In this document: in pieces, positions 17,183 to 26,627 of the stretch
Numbering within the stretch: position 1 is the first letter of the stretch
How the letters are laid out: every line of letters begins with the position of its first letter
Source of the DNA: Flavobacterium chungbukense
Lineage (GTDB): Bacteria; Bacteroidota; Bacteroidia; Flavobacteriales; Flavobacteriaceae
NCBI RefSeq assembly: GCF_020805785.1
Contig: NZ_JAJGZV010000003.1
Coordinates: 707,730 to 771,729 of the forward strand
Length of the DNA: 64,000 nt
Direction of reading: 5' to 3'
Made by a program: the position numbers and the translations under genes
The notes under the pieces: generated by a model
What the model was told of the DNA's origin: nothing
The model's database searches: none
What the model saw: only the letters and a program-made list of their open reading frames with translations

Positions 17183-20100
17183 TCATCGTTTCATACTAAA
17201 ATGAGCTTTGAATTCCTGAATTACACCATTTTGGGTATAGGTAACGTGAAACCAATAATCTGTAGAAGGAAGCGGACTGCCATTAAAATTACCATCCCAA
17301 CCAGCACCAGAAGGTTTTATCATTGTTATGAGTTTTCCGTAACGGTCAAAAATAGTGATGACAGCATTTGGCTGATCAGCGAGGTCTGGAATATTCCAAG
17401 TATCGTGGTAGCCATCGTTGTTTGGAGTAAAAAATTTAGGATATTTGAGCACCTTGGCAAACAAAATAAGATTGTCGCAATTGGCTTTTGTGTCTTTTAT
17501 TGTAATAGCATGTTCTCCCGAATCAACATTCTGAAATACATTGTTGGTCTGAAAATCTCCATCATCGAGCTGATATTCATAATTCCCGAAACCATTTGTG
17601 AGGTTTACGATAATATCCACAGTGTCTTCAAATTCACCCGACACAGTTACTGTAGCAATTGCCGGACTTGATTTTCCGACGATCACAGTGGCTGGATTAT
17701 ATCCGCAGTCGTTACCCACATCGGGCACGTTTTTAATAGGGACAACTGTATAAGTTCCGTCTTGAACAGCGGTATAAGTTGTGCCTGTCCCCATTTTTGT
17801 ATTGTTTAAATACCATTCGATAGTATAATCTGGGGAGTTAATTCCTGAATTTAATTCTACCGAATGCTGTAAAGTTCCCGTTTGATAATCAACACAAATA
17901 ACTCCGTTCTGTACTGTGAAATTTTTTAAAGGATAAATGGTAATGTAAAAATCATCTTGAACAAAACAACTCGAATTTGTAGGCGCTACGGCATATATAT
18001 ACATTTTTTGGCTGGTGTTTATTTTTTGTCCTGCCACATATGGAGTTCCTGTTCCATTAGGTCCGCTGTAATAACTTCCGACGTTTAAAGGTGGTAAAGT
18101 GTAGCTTTCGCAAATAGCAACATCTGGAGTGTCTGCTAATACGGGAGTTTTGGAAATTGTAACTGAAAAACTCTTTTCGCTAACGCATGTCAGACGATTA
18201 CCTGAAACGGCATAAACATATATGGTTTGTGAGGTTTGTAAAATAGTTCCGACCGGAATTATAGGACCTTTTCCTCCTGGCTGTCCATAATAATTACCCA
18301 AATTTAGCGGTGGCAACATATAGCTGTCACAAACATTTATATTGCTAAAATTGCCAACATCTATTCCGTTGTAATTAACCTTAAAAAAAGTTTCATTACT
18401 GCAGGACTTAAAGTCGGGCCATTCATTGTAAATATAAATGGTTTGTGTTGTGTTAATGGCTATTCCTTCTGCAAGTTGAGTTCCTGAACCGTTTGGTCCT
18501 CCTGTAGCGGTATAATATTTTCCATTTTTAAGTTTTGGAAGTGGAAATGCTGTGCAAGTAACTACATCTGTAAAACTGTCAACGGGAGGAAGAGGTCTGA
18601 TTTCAACAGCAAAACTATGCTCATTTGTACATTCAGTTCCAACAGCATAAACATAAATAGTTTGTGTGGAAGTGATAACGTCACCTGCTTTTAATGCTGT
18701 TCCTCCACCGTTGGTTTTTGTAAAATAATTACCATTTAGCAATGGCGGTAAAACATAACGCGCACATTCCAGTCTATTGACGGGTTTATCTACTAATGGC
18801 AGCGGTTTTATGGTAATGACATATTTTAGATTTTCAGTACAATTCGGCGAAGTTGTAGTTGCAGCAAAATAGTATACGGTTTGCGAATTGGTAATCACAG
18901 TGCCGGCTGGTATACTTTTACCCTGACCGCCTGGACTTTCGAAATAACCGCCAATGGTAATAGGAGGCAAAGTAAAACTTCCACATCTCGAAATTGGAAT
19001 AAAAATAGGAGTATTCACGATGTCGATTTTAAAAGAATGTTCATTGGTGCATCTTCCATCATTTGCAAAAATAAATACAGTCTGGCTTGACGTTATCTTG
19101 TCTCCGGCATTTAACGGTTTACCTAAACCTCCAGATGATGTGAAATAATTTCCGTTTGCTAAGGGAGGCAGTGTGTAAGAATCACAAGTCACAACATTTT
19201 CAGGTTTATCTACTTCAGGCAAAGGATAAACCGTAAACGGCACTGGTATATCACGACAAACTGCTCCATTTATTACGGCATAATAATAAATAGTCTGGCT
19301 GGTTGTAAATGCTGTTCCTTCCGCGATAGAATCTCCTCGTCCTCCTGGCTGCGTAAAGAAGCCGCCTGCAGCCACCCGAGGAACTATGTATTGACCGCAA
19401 GATTCTTTTTTAAAACCAATTTCGTAGACCAAGGTTACATTAAAACTAGTTTCGTTGCTACAATTGTTTGTGGTCGGACCTTGATAAATATAGTAAGTAC
19501 CACTTTTAGTAACCACATATCCAGGATTAAGTTTTGTTCCTGTTCCATTTATTGATGTGTTGTATTCACCGTTTGAAATGGGCGGCAAAGTATAGCTGTT
19601 GCAGGCAATAACATTCGGAATAGTATCAACTGGCGGAAGCGGATTAACAATGATATTGAAATTTACTGTTGTGTAACAAAAGGTGTTCGAAATGTTTTCA
19701 ACACGAACCCAAATTGTTTTCGGTGATTGTTGCAAATTGGTAATAAATGCTTTTGGATCTGCAATACTGTTTCTACCATTATTAGCATCTATTTCGCTGC
19801 TATAATATTTGATTGAATAGTTAGAAGGATTCAATCCGTTTAAGATTATGGTTTCCTGAACAGTTAAATCAACCTGTGCATTTTTAAAAATGTTTTCACA
19901 GGCACTGAGGTCTAGTGGTTTTACAACATTGATGGGATCGGTTATCAGTAAATTAAATGAAATTAAATTGTTGCAAAAGAAGGTTTTATTATCCACAGGA
20001 ACTGCTTTTATGTATATGGTTTGATTGCCGGAACTTACATAAGATTTTAATTGATTTTCGGGTATTGTAGGTCCGTTTGCATTGGCTGAAGCTAAAGAAT

Positions 20101-21238
20101 CAAAATAATAAATAGCAAAATTAGCGGGATCAATTCCTAATTCGGTTAAGTTGTTTTGGGTTAAATCATATTGATAAGTTCCAGTTGTGCTGTAGCAGGC
20201 AGTTAAGTTTTTTGGAGATTTGATAATCAGATCTTGAATTACAACCTCGTCTTTAACCACACAGCCAGAAAGTGTTGCGGTCACTCCATAAGTTCCAGCT
20301 TTATCGACTGTCAAAGAATTGCTGGTTTCATTTGAAATTACGGCTCCATTTAAGGTCCAAACGTAACTGTAATTACCGACAAGATCAGATTGAAGTGTTA
20401 TTTTTTCGCCTTGGCAAATAGTTCTGTCAGGACCTAAATCCATAGTGGTCATAAAACTGCCGCCTTTTATAAAAACTGCCGAATCATAATTGCTGTCATT
20501 ATAATCTCCAATTGCTAATTTTATGCGGTAAGTTCGGTTTGGGATTACCGTTGAAGAAGCAGTTAAAACCTTAGTTTCACCTCTCATATTGATGGCCGAC
20601 TGAGCAGGATTCGTCACATTATAATGATCAAATAAATTCGCATTGGCAGATAAACAGGACGAATTATATTGCTGATCTCTAATATTCTTGACCGATACAG
20701 GCGTATTTGTTCCAGGAACTACGGCAAGATTTGTAGAAATTCCCGTTGTTAAATCGGTTAATATGAATGCAAAAACATCGCTGAATCCGCATTGAAATTC
20801 GCCATATTCATTGGAAGCAAAAAGAAAATCAAAGCTAAAATTGCTCGACAAAGGTGTAAAATCAAATTGAAGAAAACTCACATCTGTAACTGGTACTACT
20901 TGTCCATTGTTGTCGCTGATAACCTGTAGATCAGCATCTGTAGCATCATTTAGTTTACTGCTTTCATTATTGCCTGTATAGGAACCTTCCGAATATTTGG
21001 CAATTCCGTTTCGAATAATGATTCCGCTTGAAATAGGAAAGTTAGGATTTGTATTGGTGAATTTACCGATACCTTGATGGGAAGAGAACTTGAAATTACT
21101 TTCGTTTGAACAGCCATTTTGCATCAATTCTGCTCGAACCAGTTCAGGTATGCCCAAAGTTGTAGTGTCGACTATGATTCCCTGTGATGAAGATATGGCC
21201 GAATAAAATAATAAAAGTAGAAGTAGAGACACTCTCAT
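17183..21238 (-). CDS. Large T9SS type B (gliding-motility-type C-terminal domain) repeat protein with choice-of-anchor L domain
   Basis: The 1351-residue protein has a signal peptide (MRVSLLLLLLFYSAISSSQ) and a choice-of-anchor L domain at about 25-265 (FASNEYGEFQCGFSDVFAF). An Ig-like unit follows (VWTLNGAVI). Eight tandem ~70-residue units span about 545-1105, each with C.SYTLPPL..G.YF ... GG.G ... I..SQTIYIYA ... C. The C-terminal type B sorting domain reads YPKFFTPNNDGYHDTW ... ITIFDRYGKLI and ends FKAHFSMKR. It is a cell-surface or secreted T9SS cargo, possibly an adhesin. The two Cys per unit suggest one disulfide per repeat. Start is ATG. Confidence 0.92.
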   Translation of the reverse strand: MRVSLLLLLLFYSAISSSQGIIVDTTTLGIPELVRAELMQNGCSNESNFKFSSHQGIGKFTNTNPNFPISSGIIIRNGIAKYSEGSYTGNNESSKLNDATDADLQVISDNNGQVVPVTDVSFLQFDFTPLSSNFSFDFLFASNEYGEFQCGFSDVFAFILTDLTTGISTNLAVVPGTNTPVSVKNIRDQQYNSSCLSANANLFDHYNVTNPAQSAINMRGETKVLTASSTVIPNRTYRIKLAIGDYNDSNYDSAVFIKGGSFMTTMDLGPDRTICQGEKITLQSDLVGNYSYVWTLNGAVISNETSNSLTVDKAGTYGVTATLSGCVVKDEVVIQDLIIKSPKNLTACYSTTGTYQYDLTQNNLTELGIDPANFAIYYFDSLASANANGPTIPENQLKSYVSSGNQTIYIKAVPVDNKTFFCNNLISFNLLITDPINVVKPLDLSACENIFKNAQVDLTVQETIILNGLNPSNYSIKYYSSEIDANNGRNSIADPKAFITNLQQSPKTIWVRVENISNTFCYTTVNFNIIVNPLPPVDTIPNVIACNSYTLPPISNGEYNTSINGTGTKLNPGYVVTKSGTYYIYQGPTTNNCSNETSFNVTLVYEIGFKKESCGQYIVPRVAAGGFFTQPGGRGDSIAEGTAFTTSQTIYYYAVINGAVCRDIPVPFTVYPLPEVDKPENVVTCDSYTLPPLANGNYFTSSGGLGKPLNAGDKITSSQTVFIFANDGRCTNEHSFKIDIVNTPIFIPISRCGSFTLPPITIGGYFESPGGQGKSIPAGTVITNSQTVYYFAATTTSPNCTENLKYVITIKPLPLVDKPVNRLECARYVLPPLLNGNYFTKTNGGGTALKAGDVITSTQTIYVYAVGTECTNEHSFAVEIRPLPPVDSFTDVVTCTAFPLPKLKNGKYYTATGGPNGSGTQLAEGIAINTTQTIYIYNEWPDFKSCSNETFFKVNYNGIDVGNFSNINVCDSYMLPPLNLGNYYGQPGGKGPIIPVGTILQTSQTIYVYAVSGNRLTCVSEKSFSVTISKTPVLADTPDVAICESYTLPPLNVGSYYSGPNGTGTPYVAGQKINTSQKMYIYAVAPTNSSCFVQDDFYITIYPLKNFTVQNGVICVDYQTGTLQHSVELNSGINSPDYTIEWYLNNTKMGTGTTYTAVQDGTYTVVPIKNVPDVGNDCGYNPATVIVGKSSPAIATVTVSGEFEDTVDIIVNLTNGFGNYEYQLDDGDFQTNNVFQNVDSGEHAITIKDTKANCDNLILFAKVLKYPKFFTPNNDGYHDTWNIPDLADQPNAVITIFDRYGKLITMIKPSGAGWDGNFNGSPLPSTDYWFHVTYTQNGVIQEFKAHFSMKR
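17926..19620 (-). repeat. Eight coding tandem repeats of ~210 bp in the T9SS type B protein
   Basis: Protein-level repeats of ~65-75 residues with two conserved Cys each. At DNA level they are diverged, so the array is old rather than a recent expansion. Boundaries are approximate. Confidence 0.75.
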
Positions 21239-21463
21239 ATTTCATATTTTTATTAGTTGGGTTACTTAAAATTACGAAATTAATTCTTATTAAAATTATG
21301 ATTGTCAGTATTTTATGATTTTTTAGGTTTTATTTGAGGAAAAATGAATTACAAGTATTTTTTTGTTAAATTCTAAAACGATATCAAACTAATAAGAGAA
21401 ATTAGTTGTTTTTGTGATGGTTAACGAAAAAAAAAAATATTTACAAAAAATATTTTTTCCTGC

Positions 21464-21498
21464 TGACAAACTGTTGTCACCGGCCCATTTTACTTTTG
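21464..21498 (+). promoter_or_regulatory. DinB gene promoter with adjacent dyad
   Basis: TACTTTTG (21491-21498) is a consensus -7 box 28 bases before the DinB ATG. Just upstream, TGACAA (21464-21469) and TTGTCA (21474-21479) form a 6-4-6 dyad in the -33 region, a candidate operator. Confidence 0.45.
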
Positions 21499-21526
21499 AT
21501 GTATAGAAATTTAAAACCTTAAAATC

Positions 21527-22006
21527 ATGAAAACATTAGAAGCGCAAGTAATCAGTTCAGAAGATTTATTGAAACATTGGCAAGGACATAGAGCATTAAC
21601 ACGTCGTTTGATTGAGCTTTTTCCTGAAAAGGATTTTTTTGAATTTTCAATCGGAGGAATGCGTCCTTTTGCGAAATTGGTAGATGAACTTTTGGCTATT
21701 GCAGTTCCAGGGCTAAAAGGAATTGTGACTAAACAAACTGAAGCATTTTCAGAAGGAAAAGACAATTTGATTTTCAAAGCGCAATATTTGGAAAAATGGG
21801 ACGAAGCTACGGCAGAAATTAATAAGTATTGGGAACAATTATCAATTGAAGATTTTAACGAAACATTCAATCTTTTCGGTCAATATGAATTTCCAGTAAT
21901 ACAAAACATCTTGTATTTTATTGATAATGAAGTGCATCACCGCGGACAAGCTTATGTATATTTAAGAGCTTTAAATATCGAACCACCATTTTTCTGGGAA
22001 AGATAA
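21527..22006 (+). CDS. DinB family protein
   Basis: A 159-residue four-helix-bundle protein of the DinB/YfiT superfamily, whose members are metal-dependent and often act as thiol transferases. Candidate metal ligands are the His in LLKHWQGHRAL and the pair in DNEVHHRGQAYVYLR. ATG start and normal length. It is convergent with, and shares a terminator with, a WYL regulator; such DinB plus YafY-type pairs are common in Bacteroidota, so co-regulation is possible but inferred. Substrate unknown. Confidence 0.88.
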   Translation: MKTLEAQVISSEDLLKHWQGHRALTRRLIELFPEKDFFEFSIGGMRPFAKLVDELLAIAVPGLKGIVTKQTEAFSEGKDNLIFKAQYLEKWDEATAEINKYWEQLSIEDFNETFNLFGQYEFPVIQNILYFIDNEVHHRGQAYVYLRALNIEPPFFWER

Positions 22007-22020
22007 AAAGTGAAAATAAA

Positions 22021-22060
22021 AAAACTCCTGATGATAATTGCTCTCAGGAGTTTTTTTTTT
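22021..22060. terminator. Bidirectional terminator between DinB and WYL genes
   Basis: 11-bp stem (22021-22031 with 22044-22054) with A-run on the left and T-run on the right, so it works for both convergent genes. Confidence 0.9.
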
Positions 22061-23018
22061 ATAAAAGCCTCTTTTTGTTTATTTCTAGAAGTTCTAGCAC
22101 TTTAGTTTTTAATATGGCGGGTTCCAGAATTTCTGCATAATCTCCAAACATCAAAAACCAACGAGGAAAACCACTCTCGATATCGCGGCACATAAAATTC
22201 ATTTCGATTTTGTCACCTACTTCTTTTTCAGATACAAAGCCGTGATATTTTCTTTCGTAAGTAAGATATCTTGCGATTTTCTTTTCAATCAAAATTCGCA
22301 CTTTAGTTGTAGGACAAGTTTCTGTTTTAGTCAAATAAGTTTCCAACGCATCGTGTTCGATTGTAAAATCAAATTCAGTTTTTTTGATTTCCTGAATACG
22401 GTCGGTTCTAAACTGGCGGTAATCTTTTCGTAAATGGCAATAACCTAGAAAATACCAATTGTTATTATCATGAAAAACGCCAACTGGTTCTAGATTTCGT
22501 TGCGTTGTTTCCTCTTTATTAAAAGTTTTATACGTTAAGAGAATTTGTTTTTTCTCTGCAATTCCTTCAAAAAGAACAGCCAATGTATTGGGAGAATTAT
22601 CATTGAACATAGGTTCTGCAGTTTGCATAACGACTCTCGATTCTATATTCGAAAGATAATCTTTATCTGTACTTCTTAAAACCGATTTTAGCTTGAACAT
22701 TGCCGATGCGTAATGCGTACCCAAAGACGGATCTGTAAATTTCTGCATTAGTTTTTCCGCGGCAATAAAACTGCTGACTTCTTCGCGTGTAAACATGACA
22801 GGCGGAAGTCGATAACCATCCATTAAAGCATAACCAACTCCGGCTTCACTGTAAATTGGAACTCCAGAAGCCTCTAGCGTTCTAATATCTCTGTAAATAG
22901 TTCGCAAACTGCAATCAAAACGATCGGCTAATTCTTGTGCTTTTACAATCTTTTTAGATTGCAATTGAATAAGAATGGCAACAATTCGGTCAAATCGTTT
23001 TGGAGTTTCGTCGAGCAT
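22059..23018 (-). CDS. HTH / WYL-domain transcriptional regulator (YafY-like)
   Basis: The 319-residue regulator has an N-terminal DeoR-type HTH (AQELADRFDCSLRTIYRDIRTL) and a WYL domain with NWYFLGYCHLRKDYRQFRTDRI, plus the C-terminal WCX extension. WYL domains bind ligands such as nucleotides or single-stranded DNA; the effector here is unknown. ATG start. The adjacent DinB gene is a candidate target. Confidence 0.92.
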   Translation of the reverse strand: MLDETPKRFDRIVAILIQLQSKKIVKAQELADRFDCSLRTIYRDIRTLEASGVPIYSEAGVGYALMDGYRLPPVMFTREEVSSFIAAEKLMQKFTDPSLGTHYASAMFKLKSVLRSTDKDYLSNIESRVVMQTAEPMFNDNSPNTLAVLFEGIAEKKQILLTYKTFNKEETTQRNLEPVGVFHDNNNWYFLGYCHLRKDYRQFRTDRIQEIKKTEFDFTIEHDALETYLTKTETCPTTKVRILIEKKIARYLTYERKYHGFVSEKEVGDKIEMNFMCRDIESGFPRWFLMFGDYAEILEPAILKTKVLELLEINKKRLL

Positions 23019-23027
23019 TTGTTTTTA

Positions 23028-23069
23028 AGATTCTAAGGTTCTAAGCTGCTGAGGTTCTAAGTTTTTTTC
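23028..23069 (-). repeat. AGGTTCTAAG-type short repeat array in the WYL gene leader
   Basis: Three near-copies of GGTTCTAAG / GATTCTAAG followed by a T-run lie directly before the WYL start. Related arrays occur at 60237-60292 and elsewhere in the window. Confidence 0.55.
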
Positions 23070-23223
23070 TTGATTTTAAAAAGCCAAAGTTACAAAGGTT
23101 AAATGTTTTTCGAAATAAAAAAGCTGTTCCAAATTGAAACAGCTTTTACTTTATTAAGTGGAATGAATTTAAACATTTTTTTGCATCTTTACAGAATTAT
23201 AGTATTAAATTCTGATATAAAGA

Positions 23224-23967
23224 ATGAAGATTCCCTTTGAGCCAGTTGTTTATGGTTATGAAATAAATATCCATTTAGTTTTAGAATATTTGGCATTTTT
23301 TTTAGGATATCGATATTATGTTTTTTTAAGAAAAAGAACGAATGATACTATTGTTTCTTCTAACAGATTATCAATCATATTGGGAGCTGCAATTGGAGCT
23401 TTTTTGGGTTCTAGAATTATGGGTTTTCTCGAAAATCCTGTTTTTCATCTTGATGCAAAATCAATTTTAGATCTCTTTAATGCAAAAACAATTATGGGAG
23501 GATTGTTTGGCGGACTGTTAGGCGTTGAAATTGCGAAGAAGATTATTGGAGAAAAAGAATCATCTGGCGATCTGTTTACCTTTCCGATTATTCTAGGAAT
23601 TTTTATAGGGAGAATTGGCTGTTTTTTATCTGGCACAAATGAGTTTACTTATGGAAAACAAACGACCTTTTTTTTAGGTATGAATCTTGGTGATAACATT
23701 ATAAGACATCCAATTGCTTTATACGAATTACTATTTCTGATTTTTTTGTTTTTTGTTTTGAAGAAATTAAAAACGAGAAATCTTAAAAATGGATTGTTAT
23801 TTCAGTATTTTATGATTGCCTATTTTGGTTTTCGTTTTTTTGTTGAGTTTTTAAAACCAAATTATTTCCTGATTTTAGGAATTAGTTCAATTCAGATTTT
23901 ATGCTTGATTTGTCTGATTTATTATAAAAAAACAATTTTAAATTTATTTGTAAAAAATGCCGGTTAG
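23224..23967 (+). CDS. Atypical prolipoprotein diacylglyceryl transferase (Lgt)-like membrane protein
   Basis: The 247-residue, multi-helix membrane protein has the Lgt fold landmarks: GGLFGGLLG, GRIGCFLSG, RHPIALYELL and FRFFVEFLKPN. It departs from true Lgt at key places: the His of the HGG loop is replaced by Gly, and the GRIGNFxN signature reads GRIGCFLS. It is also shorter than usual. It overlaps the radical SAM gene by 11 bases, so they are co-translated. Canonical Lgt moves diacylglycerol from phosphatidylglycerol to lipoprotein Cys; here a different phospholipid-handling job with the radical SAM partner seems more likely, which is inference. Confidence 0.8.
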   Translation: MKIPFEPVVYGYEINIHLVLEYLAFFLGYRYYVFLRKRTNDTIVSSNRLSIILGAAIGAFLGSRIMGFLENPVFHLDAKSILDLFNAKTIMGGLFGGLLGVEIAKKIIGEKESSGDLFTFPIILGIFIGRIGCFLSGTNEFTYGKQTTFFLGMNLGDNIIRHPIALYELLFLIFLFFVLKKLKTRNLKNGLLFQYFMIAYFGFRFFVEFLKPNYFLILGISSIQILCLICLIYYKKTILNLFVKNAG

Positions 23968-25348
23968 AAAATATACATATTATGACTTTACATTAAGCCT
24001 TTGTCCAGAATGCTTAAAGAGAATTGATGCCAAAATTGTTTTTGAAGATGAGAATGTCTACATGCTCAAAAGATGTCCGGAACACGGAAATTCTAAGGTT
24101 TTAATAGCCGATGATATTCAGTATTACAAGAATATTCGAAACTATAATAAACCATCTGAGATGCCGTATACTTTTAATACAAAAACGCATTATGGTTGTC
24201 CGTACGATTGTGGTTTATGTCCAGACCATGAACAGCATTCCTGTTTGACAGTTATTGAGGTTACAGATCGCTGTAATCTGACATGTCCGACTTGTTATGC
24301 AGGTTCGTCACCTAATTATGGCCGACACAGAACTCTTGAAGAAATAAAAGCAATGCTCGATACCGTTGTTAAAAATGAAAAAGAACCTGATGTCGTGCAG
24401 ATTAGTGGAGGAGAACCAACCATACATCCTGAGTTTTTTGAAATTTTAGATTATGCAAAGTCAACTCCAATAAAGCACTTAATGCTGAATACAAACGGAA
24501 TTAAAATTGCAAAAGACAAAGAATTTGTTCAGAGGCTAAAAAGCTATGCTCCAGATTTTGAAATCTATCTTCAGTTTGATTCTTTTGAAGATAGTGTATT
24601 ACAGGAATTGCGTGGAGCCGATTTAAGTGAAATAAGAAAACAGGCTTTAGAAAATCTAAATGAAGTTAATTTATCGACCACTTTGGTTGTTACACTTCAG
24701 AAAGGATTAAACGATCATGAAATCGGTAAAATTGTTGAGTTTGCACTAAAGCAAAAATGCGTTCGAGGCGTTACATTTCAACCGACTCAAATTGCAGGCC
24801 GACTGGAGAATTTTAACTTAGAAACCGATCGGATGACATTAACAGAAGTAAGAAGAAAAATTCTGGAGCAAACTACAGTTTTCAATTCAGATGATTTACT
24901 TCCTGTTCCGTGTAATCCTGATGCTTTAGTAATGGGTTACGCGTTGAAGTTAGGAGAAGAAGTTTTTCCGTTGACACGATATATAAATCCAAATGATCTA
25001 TTGGACAATAGTAAAAACACTATTATTTATGAGCAGGACGAAGTACTTCGAGGTAAAATGATAGATTTGTTTAGTACAGGAAATTCTGTAGAAGTAGCAC
25101 AAGAAAACTTGAAATCGATATTATGCTGTCTTCCTAATATTGATGCGCCAGAATTAGGATATGATAATCTGTTCAGAATTATTATCATGCAGTTTATTGA
25201 TGCCTATAATTTCGATGTGAGAGCAATAAAAAAATCATGTGTACATATTGTCAATAAGGATAATAAAATAATTCCTTTTGAAACTATGAATTTGTTTTAT
25301 AGAGATGATAAAGTAAAAAGATTAGAAGAATTAAGAACCAACATATAA
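23957..25348 (+). CDS. Radical SAM protein, Tes/COG1964-like
   Basis: The 463-residue enzyme has three cysteine-rich parts. An N-terminal rubredoxin-like site is CPEC ... RCPEHG (residues 14-50); a second cluster site is GCPYDCGLCPDHEQHSC (near 80-97); the radical SAM triad is CNLTCPTC (near 107-114). More Cys follow (VPCNPDA, CCLPNID) that could hold an auxiliary cluster. This order matches the archaeal MJ0619/Tes family (COG1964), where Tes joins lipid tails to make tetraethers. The bacterial product is unknown. Overlap with the Lgt-like gene and a small membrane protein just downstream suggests a lipid substrate. Confidence 0.85.
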   Translation: MPVRKYTYYDFTLSLCPECLKRIDAKIVFEDENVYMLKRCPEHGNSKVLIADDIQYYKNIRNYNKPSEMPYTFNTKTHYGCPYDCGLCPDHEQHSCLTVIEVTDRCNLTCPTCYAGSSPNYGRHRTLEEIKAMLDTVVKNEKEPDVVQISGGEPTIHPEFFEILDYAKSTPIKHLMLNTNGIKIAKDKEFVQRLKSYAPDFEIYLQFDSFEDSVLQELRGADLSEIRKQALENLNEVNLSTTLVVTLQKGLNDHEIGKIVEFALKQKCVRGVTFQPTQIAGRLENFNLETDRMTLTEVRRKILEQTTVFNSDDLLPVPCNPDALVMGYALKLGEEVFPLTRYINPNDLLDNSKNTIIYEQDEVLRGKMIDLFSTGNSVEVAQENLKSILCCLPNIDAPELGYDNLFRIIIMQFIDAYNFDVRAIKKSCVHIVNKDNKIIPFETMNLFYRDDKVKRLEELRTNI

Positions 25349-25353
25349 AGAAT

Positions 25354-25551
25354 ATGACAGCGCTAGAAGTAGGTAATTTAGGTGGTTTAGTCGCTTTTTT
25401 TGTAGCGATTATGATCGTACCTCCAATTTTAATGACAATCATTGGTTTTGCAGTGAAGAAAAACCATCCTAATGGAGCAAAAGTTTGCTTTATTATAGGC
25501 GCACTATATTTACTTATCGGATTGGGAATATGCGGAACATTGTTGTCTTAA
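25354..25551 (+). CDS. Small two-helix membrane protein in the radical SAM operon
   Basis: The 65-residue product has two hydrophobic helices (about 9-33 and 43-64) joined by a short loop VKKNHPNGAK. ATG start 5 bases after the radical SAM stop, and an operon terminator follows directly. No known family recognised; probably an accessory of the Lgt-like / radical SAM pair. Confidence 0.75.
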   Translation: MTALEVGNLGGLVAFFVAIMIVPPILMTIIGFAVKKNHPNGAKVCFIIGALYLLIGLGICGTLLS

Positions 25552-25552
25552 G

Positions 25553-25584
25553 AAAAAACCCCAAATAAATATTTGGGGTTTTTT
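25553..25584 (+). terminator. Terminator of the Lgt-like / radical SAM operon
   Basis: Perfect 14-bp stem (25553-25566 with 25571-25584), 4-nt loop, with A-run and T-run, so it can act in both directions and also serves the convergent barrel gene. Confidence 0.92.
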
Positions 25585-25603
25585 AAGCACGATTATTAGT
25601 TGA

Positions 25604-26218
25604 TTAAAATCTATATAACAATCCGAATTGTGGTTGATCAAAGATGTTTTCAAATAAATTAATATTCAATTGAAAAGTATCTGATGAAGGTCCGTTTTCT
25701 GGAGCAACGCTATTGTAAGAAAGCATATTTGCTAATACAAATGTTACTGCAACATTTTTAGTAATAAAGTAGTTTAAGCCAACATTTACATCTGCAGTAA
25801 CGCTATTTGTAGTGTCGTTAATAAGATCGCTTTCATATTTATTTCTTCCAAATCCTAAACCTACCTCAGCATAAGTTTTAAAACGTTTTTTATCTAATTC
25901 TAAGAAATAATAACGTGCAAATGCTCCAGCTCCAAATACATTTGTTTTCTCATAGGGAGTTTCTTGTTTAATACTCGCATAGTTTAGTTTTGCTCCAACA
26001 GCAAATTTATCATTCAGGAAGTAGCCAAATTTTGGACTAAAACCATAATAATCTTCTTCACCTCCTGTACTGATTTTTATAGAACCTTCGAGAAACATAT
26101 CTCCTTGTTGAAAAGTCACCCCTTTTGCAGAATTCATTTCAGCTTCAGCTTGATCTTCTTGTGCGTTTGCGAAACAAAAGGTAAAAAGTGCCAAAATAAC
26201 TGATAGTTTAGTTTTCAT
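25604..26218 (-). CDS. Outer-membrane beta-barrel protein (porin/OmpW-like size)
   Basis: The 204-residue protein has a signal peptide (MKTKLSVILALFTFCFANAQ) and alternating hydrophobic strands typical of a small 8-stranded barrel, ending in a terminal aromatic (FGLLYRF) as barrel proteins do. It fits the Bacteroidota 'outer membrane beta-barrel protein / porin family' group. Monocistronic. No specific ligand can be named. Confidence 0.85.
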   Translation of the reverse strand: MKTKLSVILALFTFCFANAQEDQAEAEMNSAKGVTFQQGDMFLEGSIKISTGGEEDYYGFSPKFGYFLNDKFAVGAKLNYASIKQETPYEKTNVFGAGAFARYYFLELDKKRFKTYAEVGLGFGRNKYESDLINDTTNSVTADVNVGLNYFITKNVAVTFVLANMLSYNSVAPENGPSSDTFQLNINLFENIFDQPQFGLLYRF

Positions 26219-26477
26219 AATCTTAAAAATTTAATTGTTTGTAAGATTAAATGTACTTTGCAATAATAATACAAGCCAAAAATTTGATTTATCGCGTTAA
26301 AATTGAATCAATCAGGTTAATATTCTGATAAATTTGTAGGTTTTATCTTTTTAATTTATAAGTAAATTAAATTAAAAACAAACGAATTTAAGCATTCGAA
26401 CTACATAAATACATTACTTCATGTTCTATTTTGATGTAAAAGGGAATTCGATTTTTGATTTTGTCGATATACTTTGT

Positions 26478-26571
26478 GTAGACGCACTGCGGTGCGTTCT
26501 ACAGATATAGATTGAGAAATAGTATCGTTTATAGACATAGAATCGTAGAGACGCACCGCAGTGCGTCTTAC
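26478..26571. repeat. Pair of GACGCACTGCGGTGCGTC-like palindromes
   Basis: Two palindromic units, 26478-26502 and 26545-26571, share the core GACGCACxGCxGTGCGTC flanked by GTAGA / CTTAC. One unit reads as nearly the reverse complement of the other. Similar REP-like palindromes are scattered in many Bacteroidota genomes. Confidence 0.75.
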
Positions 26572-26595
26572 GCAATCAAAATACACAACGTAAAA

Positions 26596-26627
26596 AAATA
26601 ACCCAACAACTTTCGTCATTGGGTTAG
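26596..26627 (-). terminator. Terminator of lepA
   Basis: 8-bp stem TAACCCAA/TTGGGTTA with a T-run on the minus strand, 45 bases past the lepA stop. Confidence 0.75.

Noticed and set aside
17201..17671. 156-codon plus-strand ORF opposite the T9SS type B protein
   Set aside because: Antisense to a clear sorting domain; no domain and no promoter.
26419..26619. 66-codon minus-strand ORF
   Set aside because: It runs straight through two palindromic repeats and has no start signals or recognisable domain.
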